A stretch of 53,965 nt of DNA from contig DRFF01000167.1 of assembly GCA_011050685.1 (NCBI GenBank), positions 1 through 53,965 of the forward strand, given 5' to 3'. This stretch comes from Aurantimonas coralicida. GTDB lineage: Bacteria > Pseudomonadota > Alphaproteobacteria > Rhizobiales > Rhizobiaceae. Under the pieces are notes generated by a model, which was not told where the DNA came from, did not search any database, and saw only the letters and a list, made by a program, of their open reading frames with translations. The first letter of the stretch is position 1; each line of letters starts with the position of its first letter. Below are positions 17,044 through 25,703 of this stretch, piece by piece. The position numbers were made by a program, and so were the translations under genes.

Positions 17044-17882
17044 GTGTCCGAACGCTTCGCCTGCCGTGTCCTTGGCCAGCATCGCTCGACGCAGCGCAAG
17101 ACGCCGACCGGCCGAGCCGATGAAGCGGCACTGACCGCCGATATCATCGCGCTCGCCACCCAATACGGCCGCTATGGCTATCGCCGGATCACGGCGCTGC
17201 TGCGGGAGGCCGGATGGAGGGTGAACGTCAAGCGTGTCGAACGCATCTGGCGACGGGAGGGGCTGAAAGTGCCGCAAAAGCAGCCGAAGAAGGGGCGGCT
17301 CTGGCTGAACGACGGATCCTGCGTCCGTCTGCAGCCTGAGTATCGCGACCATGTCTGGTCGTACGACTTTGTCGAAAGCCGAACCCATGATGGACGGAAA
17401 TTCCGCATGCTGAACATCATCGACGAGTTTACCCGGGAAAGCCTGGCGATCCGGATCGACCGCAAGCTGAACTCGACCAGCGTCATCGACGCCTTGACCG
17501 ACCTGTTCATCCTGCGCGGCGTGCCCGCCCATATACGTTCAGACAACGGGCCGGAATTTATCGCCAGGGCGGTGCGGGAATGGATCGTCGCTGTCGGCGC
17601 AAAGACCGCGTTCATCGAGCCCGGCAGCCCGTGGGAGAACGGCTACTGCGAGAGCTTCAACGCCCGACTCCGGGACGAACTCCTGAACGGCGAAATTTTC
17701 TACTCGCTGGCCGAGGCCAAGGTCGTGATCGAAAGCTGGCGCCGCCATTACAACACAGCACGCCCGCACTCATCCCTGGGCTACCGCCCGCCGGCACCGC
17801 AGGTCGTGCAATGGCCGGCTTCGCGCCATCCGGCCCGGCTTCACCGGCCACGCCAGCATTGGCGCCAAGGCCCACTATGCAT
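17044..17882 (+). pseudogene. IS3-family transposase OrfB, frameshifted and split
   Basis: DDE integrase-type transposase: an HTH_21-like start (YGRYGYRRITALLREAGW), then first Asp in HVWSYDFVESRT, second Asp in HIRSDNGPEFIA and Glu in NGYCESFNARLRDELLNG. In nature the chain is read from orfA by a -1 shift, so the listed start is only a convenient in-frame GTG. After QVVQWPA near 17817 a missing base throws it into a wrong frame; the expected tail FAPSGPASPATPALAPRPTM is readable in another frame. At 17882 the IS110 element interrupts it, and the last codons (His-His-stop) resume at 22466-22473. Confidence 0.85.
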
Positions 17883-18140
17883 CTGTGGACGCCCCTCGAA
17901 GCGCAAGCGGTATTTTCAGTCAAGTATCGGCGTGGTGTCGGATGCTGCCATCTGTCCGGCTTCTAATGCAGCGATGGGGCTGCGAGCCTGTATGGGAGTT
18001 CGCGGACCGGATCCAAATCACTAAGGCGCGCTCTAGGCGCTGTGCATAGCACTGGTTTTCCGACCCCGTCTCGCCGACTGTTGCGCCATACTCTCCTTCG
18101 CCCGACTACGCTTCCGACAGCCTCTCGATCGCAGACAGCT

Positions 18141-18993
18141 TTATGTCGCTGCGACCGAAGCTCGGTAAACTTCTTCTTTCGTTAGCATTGCCCAAACAAT
18201 CCGCGCCATTTTGTTGGCGAGCGCGACGATCACCAGCATTCGGGGCTTTCGCGACATCATCCGCTCGAGCCATGAACCCTTGGCCGCGCCTCGCCTGACA
18301 GCCTGGCGCACGACGGCGCTGCTGCCTATGATCAAAAGCCGCCGGATCGTGCGTTCGCCCATCTTCGAGATGGCCCCGAGTTTTTGCTTGCCGCCGGTCG
18401 ATTTCTGCAACGGCGTCAGCCCGAGCCAGGCGGCGAAGTCTCGGCCCTTGCGGAACGTCTCGATCGGCGGTGCCAGCGCGGCTATAGCCGTGGCGGTGAT
18501 CGGGCCAACGCCCGGAATCGTCATCAGCCGCCGAGCGACCTCGTCCTCGCGCGAGCGGCGGGCGATCTCCACATCGAGAACGGCAATCTGCCGCTCGAGC
18601 ACCGTCAAGCCATCAACCAGTACCTTCAATACCGCCCGGGCGCTCTCCGGTAGCGGCGACGAAGGATCGTCGATCCAGCCGATCAAGGTCTTCATGTGCG
18701 CGGTCCCGGTCGGCGCAATCATCCCGTATTCCGTAAGATGACCGCGAAGAGCATTGATGATCTGTGTGCGCTGCTGCACCAAAAGATCACGTCCGCGGAA
18801 TAATACCGCGCCAGCCTGTTGTTCCTCGCTCTTCACGGCAACAAAACGCATGCTTGGCCTCTGTGCTGCTTCGCAGATTGCCTCCGCATCGGCGGCGTCG
18901 TTTTTGTGCCGCTTCACGAAAGGCTTCACGTAGGCAGGCGGAATAAGCCGGACCTCATGACCGAGGTTGGTCAATTCGCGCGCCCAGTAATGC
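18141..18993 (-). pseudogene. IS110-family transposase, C-terminal part (split by IS66)
   Basis: Carries HYWARELTNLGHEVRLI, the DEDD-type acidic motif HKNDAADAEAI, and the C-terminal helix-hairpin-helix stretch MTIPGVGPITATAIAAL followed by FAAWLGLTPLQKSTGGKQKL, both diagnostic of IS110 transposases. It stops at 18141 (TAA). The first ~57 codons are on the other side of IS66 at 22214-22391; excising IS66 and one copy of the 8-bp duplication would restore CGGAHYWAREL in frame. So the gene was intact until IS66 inserted. Confidence 0.9.
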
Positions 18994-19090
18994 GTATCCC
19001 TCCGGCAGGAACCGCCTTGCGTAGATGAGGCAAGATCGCTGTTTTGCGGCGTGGTGTGGCAACCACGGTGCAAACAGCGAGGATAACCAC

Positions 19091-19507
19091 GTGGCCTTCC
19101 AACAAATCGATATAGCTCGGGATCGAGGGCGACGCCGGCCTTGGCCGACTTCATTCAAGGAACAGGTGGTTCTGGAAACACTGGTGCCGGGCGCCAGCGT
19201 CAGCGCGATCGCCCGTCAGCACGACATCGATACGTCCCTGATTTACCGATGGCGGCGTCAATGTCGCGTTGAGAAGGTCGATGACGTTGGCGGCGGACGG
19301 TTCCTCCCCGTCGCCATTTCCGACCAGGTGCCCGGAACACGTGGGAAGACCGAGGTCGCCACCCGGACAGCGGGACGATCGAAGCCTCGGCGAGCAGCCT
19401 CGCGGATCGAAATCGAACTCGCCGGTGGCCGCACGATCCGCGTTGACGCAGGTATCGATGCTGAAGCGCTCGCCCGCATTCTCGATGTTGTGGATCGTCG
19501 CGGATGA
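19091..19507 (+). CDS. tnpA: IS66 TnpA
   Basis: 138 aa from GTG 19091 (GAGGA eight bases upstream); the frame is open to 19025. It contains a helix-turn-helix of the transposase_8 type: TSFKEQVVLETLVPGASVSA then IARQHDIDTSLIYRWRR. The C-terminal half has the IEIELAGGRTIRVDAGID segment usual in IS66 TnpA. It is a DNA-binding accessory protein of the IS66 system. The stop overlaps the tnpB start (ATGA). Confidence 0.85.
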   Translation: MAFQQIDIARDRGRRRPWPTSFKEQVVLETLVPGASVSAIARQHDIDTSLIYRWRRQCRVEKVDDVGGGRFLPVAISDQVPGTRGKTEVATRTAGRSKPRRAASRIEIELAGGRTIRVDAGIDAEALARILDVVDRRG

Positions 19508-19851
19508 TCCCGGTTCCGAGCGGCGTTCGGGTTTGGCTGGCGACTGGCCATACCGACATGCGCAAAGGATTCCCGGGCTTGAGTTTATTGGTCCAGGAGA
19601 CACTGAAGCGTAATCCGAACAGCGGTCACATTTTTTGCTTTCGGGGCCGTCGTGGCGATCTGATCAAGGTGATTTGGCACGACGGCCAGGGCGCCTGCCT
19701 GTTCACGAAGAAGCTGGAACGCGGCCGGTTTTTATGGCCGTCGCCGGCGGATGGCGCGGTGACGATCACAACTGCGCAGATGGGTTATCTGCTCGAAGGG
19801 ATCGACTGGAGAAATCCCCAGAGAACCTGGCGACCGAGCGCGGTCGGATAG
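19504..19851 (+). CDS. tnpB: IS66 TnpB
   Basis: 115 aa, the normal size of IS66 Orf2 (not the RNA-guided TnpB). The diagnostic stretches VWLATGHTDMRKGFPGLSLL, GHIFCFRGRRGDLIKVIWHD and ARLFWPSP-like GRFLWPSPADG are present. Its function in transposition is not known in detail, but it is required together with TnpA and TnpC. It is coupled to tnpA by a 4-bp overlap. Confidence 0.93.
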   Translation: MIPVPSGVRVWLATGHTDMRKGFPGLSLLVQETLKRNPNSGHIFCFRGRRGDLIKVIWHDGQGACLFTKKLERGRFLWPSPADGAVTITTAQMGYLLEGIDWRNPQRTWRPSAVG

Positions 19852-19922
19852 CACAAAAGCCTTGCGTTGCAGGCAGTCTATGGCAGAATCAGTTTTGTCA
19901 CGAACTGCTTCGGGCTTCAGGC

Positions 19923-21572
19923 ATGACCGCCGCGTCAGACGACATTGCCGCCTTGAAGAGCGCCCTCGCGACGGCCGAACGGCGCGCCAATCTGGCCGAG
20001 CGCGACCGGGACGAAGCCGTGGCGCACGCAGCCCGGGTTAAAGCGAAAGTCTCAGGCGCTGAAGCCCTGATCGCGCATCTGACGCTGCAGATCGAGAAGC
20101 TGCGGCGCGAGCTTTACGGGACGCGATCGGAGCGCAAGGCCCGCCTTCTCGATCAACTCGAGATGCAGTTGGAAGACGCGCAAGCCGCCGCGAGCGAGGA
20201 CGAGCTTGCAGCGGAAGAAGCGGCGGCCAAGACAACGACGATTCGGCCGTTCATTCGCAAACGCCCCTCGAAGAAGCCTTTCCCCGAACACCTGCCGCGC
20301 GAGCGCGTCGTCATCCCCGCGCCAACCTCGTGCCCGTGTTGCGGTTCGGGTCGCCTGTCAAAGCTGGGTGAGGACGTCACCGAGACGCTGGAGGTAATCC
20401 CGCGGCAATGGAAGGTCATTCAGACGGTCCGGGAGAAGTTCACCTGCCGCGAATGCGAGAGGATCACGCAGCCCCCGGCACCGTTCCACCCGACGCCGCG
20501 CGGCTTCCTCGGGCCGAACCTTCTGGCGATGATCCTGTTCGAGAAGTTCGGCCAGCATCAGCCGCTGAACCGCCAGTCGGAGCGCTACGCCCGCGAGGGC
20601 ATCGATCTCAGCCTGTCGACACTGGCCGATCAGGTCGGTGCCTGCGCCCATGCCCTGCGTCCGCTTCACGGCCTCATCGAGGCTCACGTCTTGGCCGCCG
20701 AGCGGCTGCACGGCGACGACACCACCGTGCCGATCCTGGCAAAGGGCAAGACGGTGACGGGACGGGCCTGGGTCTATGTCCGGGACGATCGGCCCTTCGG
20801 TGGCCAGGCACCACCGGCGGCGCTGTTCCATGCCTCCCGCGATCGATCGGCCGAGCATCCCGAGCGCCATCTGACGGACTATACCGGCATTCTTCAGGCC
20901 GATGCGTATGCGGGCTATGGCCGCCTTTACGACGTCGACCGAAGTCCCGGCCCGGTGACGGAAGCGCTCTGTTGGGCTCATTCGAGACGGAAGTTCTTCG
21001 AGCTCGCCGACATCGCCAAAAGCGCCCGACGGGGAAAGAACGCGGTGCCGATCTCGCCGCTGGCGCTGGAGGCGGTCAAGCGCATCGACGCGCTATTCGA
21101 TATCGAGCGGGAGGTAAACGGCCGCTCGCCCGGCGAAAGGCTCGCGACCCGGCGCGAAAGGAGCTTGCCGCTTCTGGCCGATCTGGAAGACTGGATACGG
21201 ATCGAGCGGGCGCGTCTGTCTCGCCATGCGCCTGTCGCCAAAGCCATGGACTACATGCTGAAGCGCTGGGACAGCTTCGCCCGGTTCACGACCGACGGCC
21301 GGATTTGCCTCACGAACAACGCCGCCGAACGCGCAATCCGCGGTCTTGCCCTCGGGCGCCGCTCATGGCTCTTTGCCGGTTCGGATCGTGGCGCGGATCG
21401 GACCGCCTTCATGCTGACGCTCATCGCGACGGCCAAGCTCAACGATATCGACCCGCAGGCCTGGCTCGCCGATGTCCTCGCCCGCATCGCCGACATGCCG
21501 CAAACTCACCTCGGCGAATTGCTGCCATGGAACTGGAAGGCAGCGGACGAGCCGCTGGCACTGGCATCATGA
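19923..21572 (+). CDS. tnpC: IS66 TnpC transposase
   Basis: 549 aa from ATG 19923. Domains: an N-terminal coiled coil (LKSALATAERRANLAERDRD) and leucine-rich helix, a zinc-finger SCPCCGSGRLSKLGEDVTE with a second CREC pair, then the DDE domain. HGDDTTVPILAKGK carries the first Asp, LQADAYAGYGRL the second, CWAHSRRKFFEL follows, and TNNAAERAIRGLALGRRSWL carries the Glu and the C-terminal signature. It looks full length and intact. Its stop overlaps the passenger gene. Confidence 0.94.
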   Translation: MTAASDDIAALKSALATAERRANLAERDRDEAVAHAARVKAKVSGAEALIAHLTLQIEKLRRELYGTRSERKARLLDQLEMQLEDAQAAASEDELAAEEAAAKTTTIRPFIRKRPSKKPFPEHLPRERVVIPAPTSCPCCGSGRLSKLGEDVTETLEVIPRQWKVIQTVREKFTCRECERITQPPAPFHPTPRGFLGPNLLAMILFEKFGQHQPLNRQSERYAREGIDLSLSTLADQVGACAHALRPLHGLIEAHVLAAERLHGDDTTVPILAKGKTVTGRAWVYVRDDRPFGGQAPPAALFHASRDRSAEHPERHLTDYTGILQADAYAGYGRLYDVDRSPGPVTEALCWAHSRRKFFELADIAKSARRGKNAVPISPLALEAVKRIDALFDIEREVNGRSPGERLATRRERSLPLLADLEDWIRIERARLSRHAPVAKAMDYMLKRWDSFARFTTDGRICLTNNAAERAIRGLALGRRSWLFAGSDRGADRTAFMLTLIATAKLNDIDPQAWLADVLARIADMPQTHLGELLPWNWKAADEPLALAS

Positions 21573-22186
21573 GTGATGGTGACCGCATCGCCCGCCTGAA
21601 GATCGAACTCGACGACTGGGATCCGGCCATCTGGCGACGTGTCGAGGTTCCGCTGACTATGACGCTCAAAGGCCTCCACGACGTCGTCCAGGCGGTCATG
21701 CCCTTCCAGGATTATCACCTGTTCGAGTTCCGGGCCGACGACAAGCGCTACGCGATCCCCGATCCCGAATGGGACTCCTTCGGCGATAAGACCTGGTCGG
21801 CCAAGACAACCAGGCTCGCCGCCCTCATCGACCGGGGCGTGAGCGAACTCGCCTACACCTACGACTTCGGCGACGACTGGCGGCACACGATCACTGTCGA
21901 GCAGATCGGCGAAGCCGACCCCGCCACCGAATACCCGCGCTTCGTCGAGGGCGAGCGTCGTGCACCGCCCGAGGATGTCGGCGGCCTTCCGGGCTTCGAG
22001 CTCTTCCTCGACACGATCGCCGACCCGGATCACGAAGAACACGACGATCTGATGCGATGGTCGGGCGGTTCGTTCGATCCCGAAACCCTCGACGCTGACG
22101 CCGTTCAAAAACGTGTCGCCAAACTCGCCCGCCGACGAACCATCGGCAAAGCCGCCTTCGCAAAGAGCCGAAACCGGATCAACTGA
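21569..22186 (+). CDS. pRiA4b ORF-3-like passenger protein of IS66
   Basis: 205 aa with the family hallmarks: IELDDWDPAIWRRVEVP, LHDVVQAVMPFQDYHLFEF, YTYDFGDDWRHTITVE and GGLPGFELFLD. The start overlaps the tnpC stop (ATGA) and the gene lies inside the right terminal repeat, so it is part of the IS. The family is common in alphaproteobacterial plasmids and IS66 variants, and its role is unknown. It is not needed by most IS66 elements, so it may be cargo. Confidence 0.88.
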   Translation: MSDGDRIARLKIELDDWDPAIWRRVEVPLTMTLKGLHDVVQAVMPFQDYHLFEFRADDKRYAIPDPEWDSFGDKTWSAKTTRLAALIDRGVSELAYTYDFGDDWRHTITVEQIGEADPATEYPRFVEGERRAPPEDVGGLPGFELFLDTIADPDHEEHDDLMRWSGGSFDPETLDADAVQKRVAKLARRRTIGKAAFAKSRNRIN

Positions 22187-22213
22187 CCCTCGCGGCTCTC
22201 GCCGGATGCTTAC

Positions 22214-22391
22214 AGTAATGCGCACCGCCACACGCCTCCATTGCCACCAGGCATGGGGACAACGCGGCGAAAAACCTGATCAGCTTCGCACGCGCAATCT
22301 TTTTGCGAAACACAACGTTCCCGGCCGTGTCGGCGCCGTGCGCCTGGAAAACCCTTTTGGCAATATCCAGCCCGATCGTGCTAACTTCCAT
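22214..22391 (-). pseudogene. IS110-family transposase, N-terminal part (split by IS66)
   Basis: Begins at ATG 22391 behind GGGAGG and reads MEVSTIGLDIAKRVFQAHGA and ends MEACGGAHY at the IS66 junction. The first Asp of the DEDD catalytic set is in IGLDIAK and the Glu in AMEAC. The rest of the protein is at 18141-18993. Confidence 0.9.
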
Positions 22392-22483
22392 GACGGACGC
22401 CTCCCTGTTTGAGATCTTCAACGACCTCACTCTGGCACATCGATGCCGTCGGGGGCGTCCACCCCATCACTAAGATTTGCCCC

Positions 22484-22507
22484 GGACCACTCGGTGGGGG
22501 CCGACCA
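22484..22507 (-). repeat. Right terminal inverted repeat of IS3-family element
   Basis: GGACCACTCGGTGGGGGC then CGACCA, complementary to 16651-16675 with a few mismatches; it is followed directly by the duplicated GCAC. The reconstructed orfB stop (TAA 22471-22473) lies 10 bp before it. Confidence 0.8.
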
Positions 22508-22733
22508 GCACGACGAATGACAATATCCTCGGCGGGCTTTGCACCTGATCAGTTAGCGGAACCCACCCGGCTTCGATGCCGGATCGTCAGAAGCTTCTAC
22601 CCCCTCTTGATACAATACCGCGACTGGATAAAGACCACGAAGCCCCGGACGATCCCGCACGCGCCTATCTTCGCTGCCTTCATTTCCTCGTTCGACGCAT
22701 CGCGAGATGCTCCACGCGATTCGAAATCATCTC
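22508..22733. other. Spacer right of the nested insertion sequences
   Basis: No gene recognised. Joining 22512 to 16650 (removing the IS3 element) leaves a minus-strand frame open across the junction (EDIVIRRAGDLVAQRSLAFY), so the element may have landed in a short coding remnant that I cannot identify. Confidence 0.4.
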
Positions 22734-24077
22734 TTAATTTCCGAAACGCTCGGTGTGTTCAATGCCCAAGTTGGGCGGTCGCTCGGAAAGTGCATAGTCC
22801 CGAAGCGCGCTGGGAATACATCCGAACATCTGGCGCAAAGGTTCTCGCTGCTCGCTGCACCGGGGATCATCTTCGATCAGAGATCGCAGTCCCCAGTACG
22901 CGCACACACCCGCAATCGTTGTTTTTTCAGGGAGACTGCTATTCCGGTTGTAAGCAGACACGGCTCGCGCCGCTTGCGTAAACGACCTCCAAATTGCGAG
23001 AGATGGAAACAGCTCCAGAACGTCGATCTCGTATCGAAGTGCTATCTCCACAACGAGGAGAAGTAAAGAATAGGATTTACCATATTCGTCAAGTGGAAAT
23101 ATAGTTTCAGCGTAATCGTCAAGAATTTCGGTGCGTCGCGCCGGCTCCTCGACAATTTTGTTTACAGCACTTCTCGGATTGCGAATCGAGTTAACGATAC
23201 TGTTAGGATCAACACCTTTGGTTTTCAGAACACTCGCATCGCTGCAAATTTCGAGATGCCCCGCATGCACCGTTCGAGATACCTCGCGAATCTCCGCCAG
23301 CGCGAATAAAATCGCTAGCTCCTTTTGGATCGTTGCGTTGGGCTCATTGACGAGGACATCCAGGGATCCGCCTGATTCCTGAATACGTTCAAGCGTGTTG
23401 TTGAATTGGTGGCGGCTCCGTTTTACGGGAATTGCCAAGTTTGCCGTCGAGGTGAAGAGACTTGACAAATATTTCCTGCCTCGACCCGCCCAGCGGCGGA
23501 TCTGTTCGCTGGCACGCTGTTGCCTATCGAACTCATCGCCCCCCACCTCATTGAGATTGAGCGCTTTATGCACGAACGGAGAAATTGCCATTCGGACGGC
23601 CGGCCCCGCCTCTTTCGGGCCAACTTCGAAAACCCTGACGAAGGTATCGATCGTCGTCGCCAGCTGAGCCTCGAAGGCTTTCCCCGCGCGTTCCTCAATG
23701 GATCCCTCGACCTTCGGCCGGTTAGACGGCACCGGATCGAGGTCCACTCCCACTGAAACCTGAATCAGGCTAGCTCGATAGCGCCCGTCGCAGATCTGCT
23801 TTTCTCGGTTGACGGCCCTCCCAGACGTCTTGGTGTGGCCGACGGCTAACAACCCCCTTTCGACCGAATCCGAACCGAACTCGATGATGATGTCGTCGAT
23901 TGCCGATTCCGTCCAACAAGCACAAACCTCCATCAAGTCCGCGCGAAAGACCCTGTGGATCTCTTCACGGACTCGTTGCAGGTCGGGGGCAAAATCGTCC
24001 GCGGCTGTCGTGACGCAAAAATAGAGCGAGCGACCGTAAGGAAGCGGCAGATTAACGGTATTACCAGGCGCGGGCAT
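22734..24077 (-). CDS. Unknown 447-aa protein of TraK/ParA-like operon
   Basis: I do not recognise this family. The ATG directly follows the stop of the 85-90-aa gene upstream (TGA then ATG), so it is the last gene of a four-gene operon. It is mixed alpha/beta at the start (NLPLPYGRSLYFCVTTAADD) and largely helical afterwards, with charged central helices and no clear transmembrane segment, P-loop or zinc motif. Base composition is less GC-rich than the flanking chromosome, in line with acquired DNA. Possible roles (conjugation accessory, defence effector) cannot be separated from sequence alone. Confidence 0.6.
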   Translation of the reverse strand: MPAPGNTVNLPLPYGRSLYFCVTTAADDFAPDLQRVREEIHRVFRADLMEVCACWTESAIDDIIIEFGSDSVERGLLAVGHTKTSGRAVNREKQICDGRYRASLIQVSVGVDLDPVPSNRPKVEGSIEERAGKAFEAQLATTIDTFVRVFEVGPKEAGPAVRMAISPFVHKALNLNEVGGDEFDRQQRASEQIRRWAGRGRKYLSSLFTSTANLAIPVKRSRHQFNNTLERIQESGGSLDVLVNEPNATIQKELAILFALAEIREVSRTVHAGHLEICSDASVLKTKGVDPNSIVNSIRNPRSAVNKIVEEPARRTEILDDYAETIFPLDEYGKSYSLLLLVVEIALRYEIDVLELFPSLAIWRSFTQAARAVSAYNRNSSLPEKTTIAGVCAYWGLRSLIEDDPRCSEQREPLRQMFGCIPSALRDYALSERPPNLGIEHTERFGN

Positions 24078-24335
24078 TCACCACCTCTGACTGTCAATCC
24101 AATCAGCTACTGCTGCAAGGATCGGATGCTGAGCTTTCCATTGATCAACAGCTCTCCGTGCTACGACATCGTCCCGTGCGGCGATCCAGTCGAACATTTC
24201 TTTCTTCGTAAGAGGCCCGGGAGACTCTTGAAAACAGCTAATAATCTGATTCGGTCCTTGTGCCACCGCAAACCGTGCCCGCAACTTGTTTCTGCGGGCA
24301 CGGATGGCCACGATTCGAGGATCAGGCGGCCGCAT
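24078..24335 (-). CDS. Small hypothetical protein
   Basis: 85 aa from ATG 24335 (90 aa if the ATG at 24350 is used). Basic N-terminus (MRPPDPRIVAIRARRNKLRA), then a helical region with LTKKEMFDWIAARDDVVARR and a WIDSQRW tail. Not recognised. It overlaps the ParA-like gene end by 14-29 bp and abuts the next gene, so it is translationally coupled on both sides and probably part of the same complex. Confidence 0.55.
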   Translation of the reverse strand: MRPPDPRIVAIRARRNKLRARFAVAQGPNQIISCFQESPGPLTKKEMFDWIAARDDVVARRAVDQWKAQHPILAAVADWIDSQRW

Positions 24336-25146
24336 CTTTGCTCGGATCAAAGGGCAATCGATCGAATTCCCGGCGGATATGATCCTGCCAGATCACCAAT
24401 TCGGAATGGACGCCGCGCGCAAGTGCCCGTGGAAGTCCTGCGGCCCCGAGGATTTGGTGAGCCTCGGAGGTCGGCATTGACGCCAGATGATATGGGCTAA
24501 GTCCCGTCGCCTCAGCAGCCGCAAGTGCCCGCGGCAGGAGCCGCGGGTGGCGAATGGACGTGCGTCCTTTCGTCACCGATGTGAGATGCTGCGCTGTTTT
24601 GCCAGGCAGGTGTCGCAAGCTCCCGCCGTCTTCCGCGTGCACCGGAATGATCAGTGCATCCGGCAATGCCACGCTGACGCGCTCGATAGTTCGCGATGCG
24701 AGTACAATTGCATCGCTTTCGCTTGTATATGGCACGAAGACCGCAATACGGTACCCCGAGTCACGCGCCGCGCCCCCGAAGTCCATCATTAACAAAGCTT
24801 CAATAAATCTCGCGTCGACACTCCCTGCAACATCAATGGCGATATTTTCCGCCGTCTTGTCGAGGATGTTATCGAGTAACGGTGCTAGTACCGCTTGATC
24901 TGCAAGATCGTCGTGTCGTACTGCCTCATGATCCGGAAGCCGGACCGTCTCGACGTTGCGTCCGAACCAGCGCTTCAAACGAGGCTGGTCGTCGACTTCG
25001 AAGATAGGAAAAGGCGGCACCGATTCGAAAAGATAAGCCACGAACGCTCCGAGAGTCGCAGATTTCCGAACGCCGCCTTTCTCGCTGATGAAGATGAAAA
25101 TCCAAGACCGGATCGTCATCGTTACGAGTTCCAAACTCATGCTCAC
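24322..25146 (-). CDS. ParA/MinD-type P-loop ATPase, TraL-like
   Basis: 274 aa from GTG 25146 (ATG 25140 is an alternative). The N-terminal FISEKGGVRKSATLGAFVA fits the deviant Walker A consensus KGGxxK[S/T] of ParA/MinD/TraL ATPases, with Arg where Gly is usual in KGGVGKS. FEVDDQPRLKRWFG may correspond to switch I and NIAIDVAGSVDARFIEALL to Walker B. TraL-type ATPases are encoded next to TraK in mobilisation regions, and the gene just upstream looks TraK-like, so a role in conjugative transfer or element partition is likely. It overlaps the upstream gene by 4 bp (GTGA). Confidence 0.65.
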   Translation of the reverse strand: MSMSLELVTMTIRSWIFIFISEKGGVRKSATLGAFVAYLFESVPPFPIFEVDDQPRLKRWFGRNVETVRLPDHEAVRHDDLADQAVLAPLLDNILDKTAENIAIDVAGSVDARFIEALLMMDFGGAARDSGYRIAVFVPYTSESDAIVLASRTIERVSVALPDALIIPVHAEDGGSLRHLPGKTAQHLTSVTKGRTSIRHPRLLPRALAAAEATGLSPYHLASMPTSEAHQILGAAGLPRALARGVHSELVIWQDHIRREFDRLPFDPSKDAAA

Positions 25147-25619
25147 TCCACCTCGCTGTTAGTGATGTGTCGCAGACGGCGCATGCGATCCGCGACCGAA
25201 TGGGAGCAAACACGGGTCTCCGAACGCGATTGGTCATTTAAGTCTCGATTGCAGTCCACAACGTGAGCTTTTCCGCCGAAATGCCCAAGGGAACAGGGGT
25301 CACGCGCTACCGTTGCCGCGACTCCTCCGTCAACGTGATCGACTGCAGTGAGTAATTGCGTTCGCGGCAGTCTGCGCATCATTCCGCGCAATGTAGCCGG
25401 CGAGATGGAGGGTCTTTCGTCCTTCAGAAGGCCGTTCGACATCACTTCAGCGATCCGATGCCAGCTTTCGCCCTCGGCGCGAGCTTCGGCAACTAGTGGA
25501 GCAACTCGCTCCATGATTCGGCTAAGTTTCCGGGGACCAAGCGGACCTACCGCTGCGGTTTCAACAGCGGCAATAATGCGAAGCCGGAGCGATGTCGTCT
25601 CGAAACTGGCCATTCCCAC
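25143..25619 (-). CDS. TraK-like small DNA-binding protein
   Basis: 158 aa. The N-terminal half is helical: LSRIMERVAPLVAEARAEGE then SWHRIAEVMSNGLL, with SPATLRGMMRRLPR as a possible recognition helix. This matches small TraK-like oriT-binding proteins in general form, and the ParA/TraL-like neighbour supports that. The C-terminal ~60 residues contain several His and Cys and look disordered. First gene of the minus-strand operon that runs to 22734. Family assignment is tentative. Confidence 0.5.
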   Translation of the reverse strand: MGMASFETTSLRLRIIAAVETAAVGPLGPRKLSRIMERVAPLVAEARAEGESWHRIAEVMSNGLLKDERPSISPATLRGMMRRLPRTQLLTAVDHVDGGVAATVARDPCSLGHFGGKAHVVDCNRDLNDQSRSETRVCSHSVADRMRRLRHITNSEVE

Positions 25620-25703
25620 GCGGTAAATGGCTGGGGCGCTACCATCGGTTATTTAAGTCGAACTTGCTCTTCGCCGCGGTCATAGTGACCAAGCTCGAGT
25701 TAA

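Larger units (their letters stand above)
18994..22213 (+). mobile_element. Complete IS66-family element
   Basis: 3220 bp with imperfect ends GTATCCCTCCGGC (left) and, as complement at the right, GTAAGCATCCGGC. It is flanked by the exact 8-bp duplication AGTAATGC (18986-18993 and 22214-22221), the size IS66 is known to make. It contains tnpA, tnpB, tnpC and a pRiA4b ORF-3 passenger, all open. It is the youngest of the three nested elements. Confidence 0.92.
17883..22467 (-). mobile_element. IS110-family (IS1111-type) element, interrupted by IS66
   Basis: Subterminal inverted repeats GTGGACGCCCC (17885-17895) and GGGGCGTCCAC (22452-22462) bound it. Removing it rejoins the IS3 sequence as ATGCAT/CACTAAG. 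About 260 bp of non-coding DNA lies downstream of the transposase and only ~75 bp upstream; with the subterminal repeats this fits the IS1111 group, in which the guide (bridge) RNA would come from the 3' non-coding end (17897-18140). Its transposase is split by IS66. Confidence 0.8.
16651..22507 (+). mobile_element. IS3-family (IS407-like) element, interrupted by IS110 and IS66
   Basis: The left end TGGTCCGCCCCCAATGAAGT and the right end (complement TGGTCGGCCCCCACCGAGTG) form ~25-bp inverted repeats. Both ends are flanked by the 4-bp duplication GCAC (16647-16650 and 22508-22511), as expected for IS3/IS407 insertion. Without the inserted elements it would be about 1.27 kb. It carries orfA and orfB; orfB is broken by a frameshift and by the IS110 insertion 48 bp from the right end, so the element should no longer move on its own. 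Confidence 0.88.

Noticed and set aside
18994-22213. TnpB as an RNA-guided nuclease
   Set aside because: The 115-aa TnpB here is the IS66 Orf2 protein, unrelated to the IS200/IS605 TnpB nuclease.
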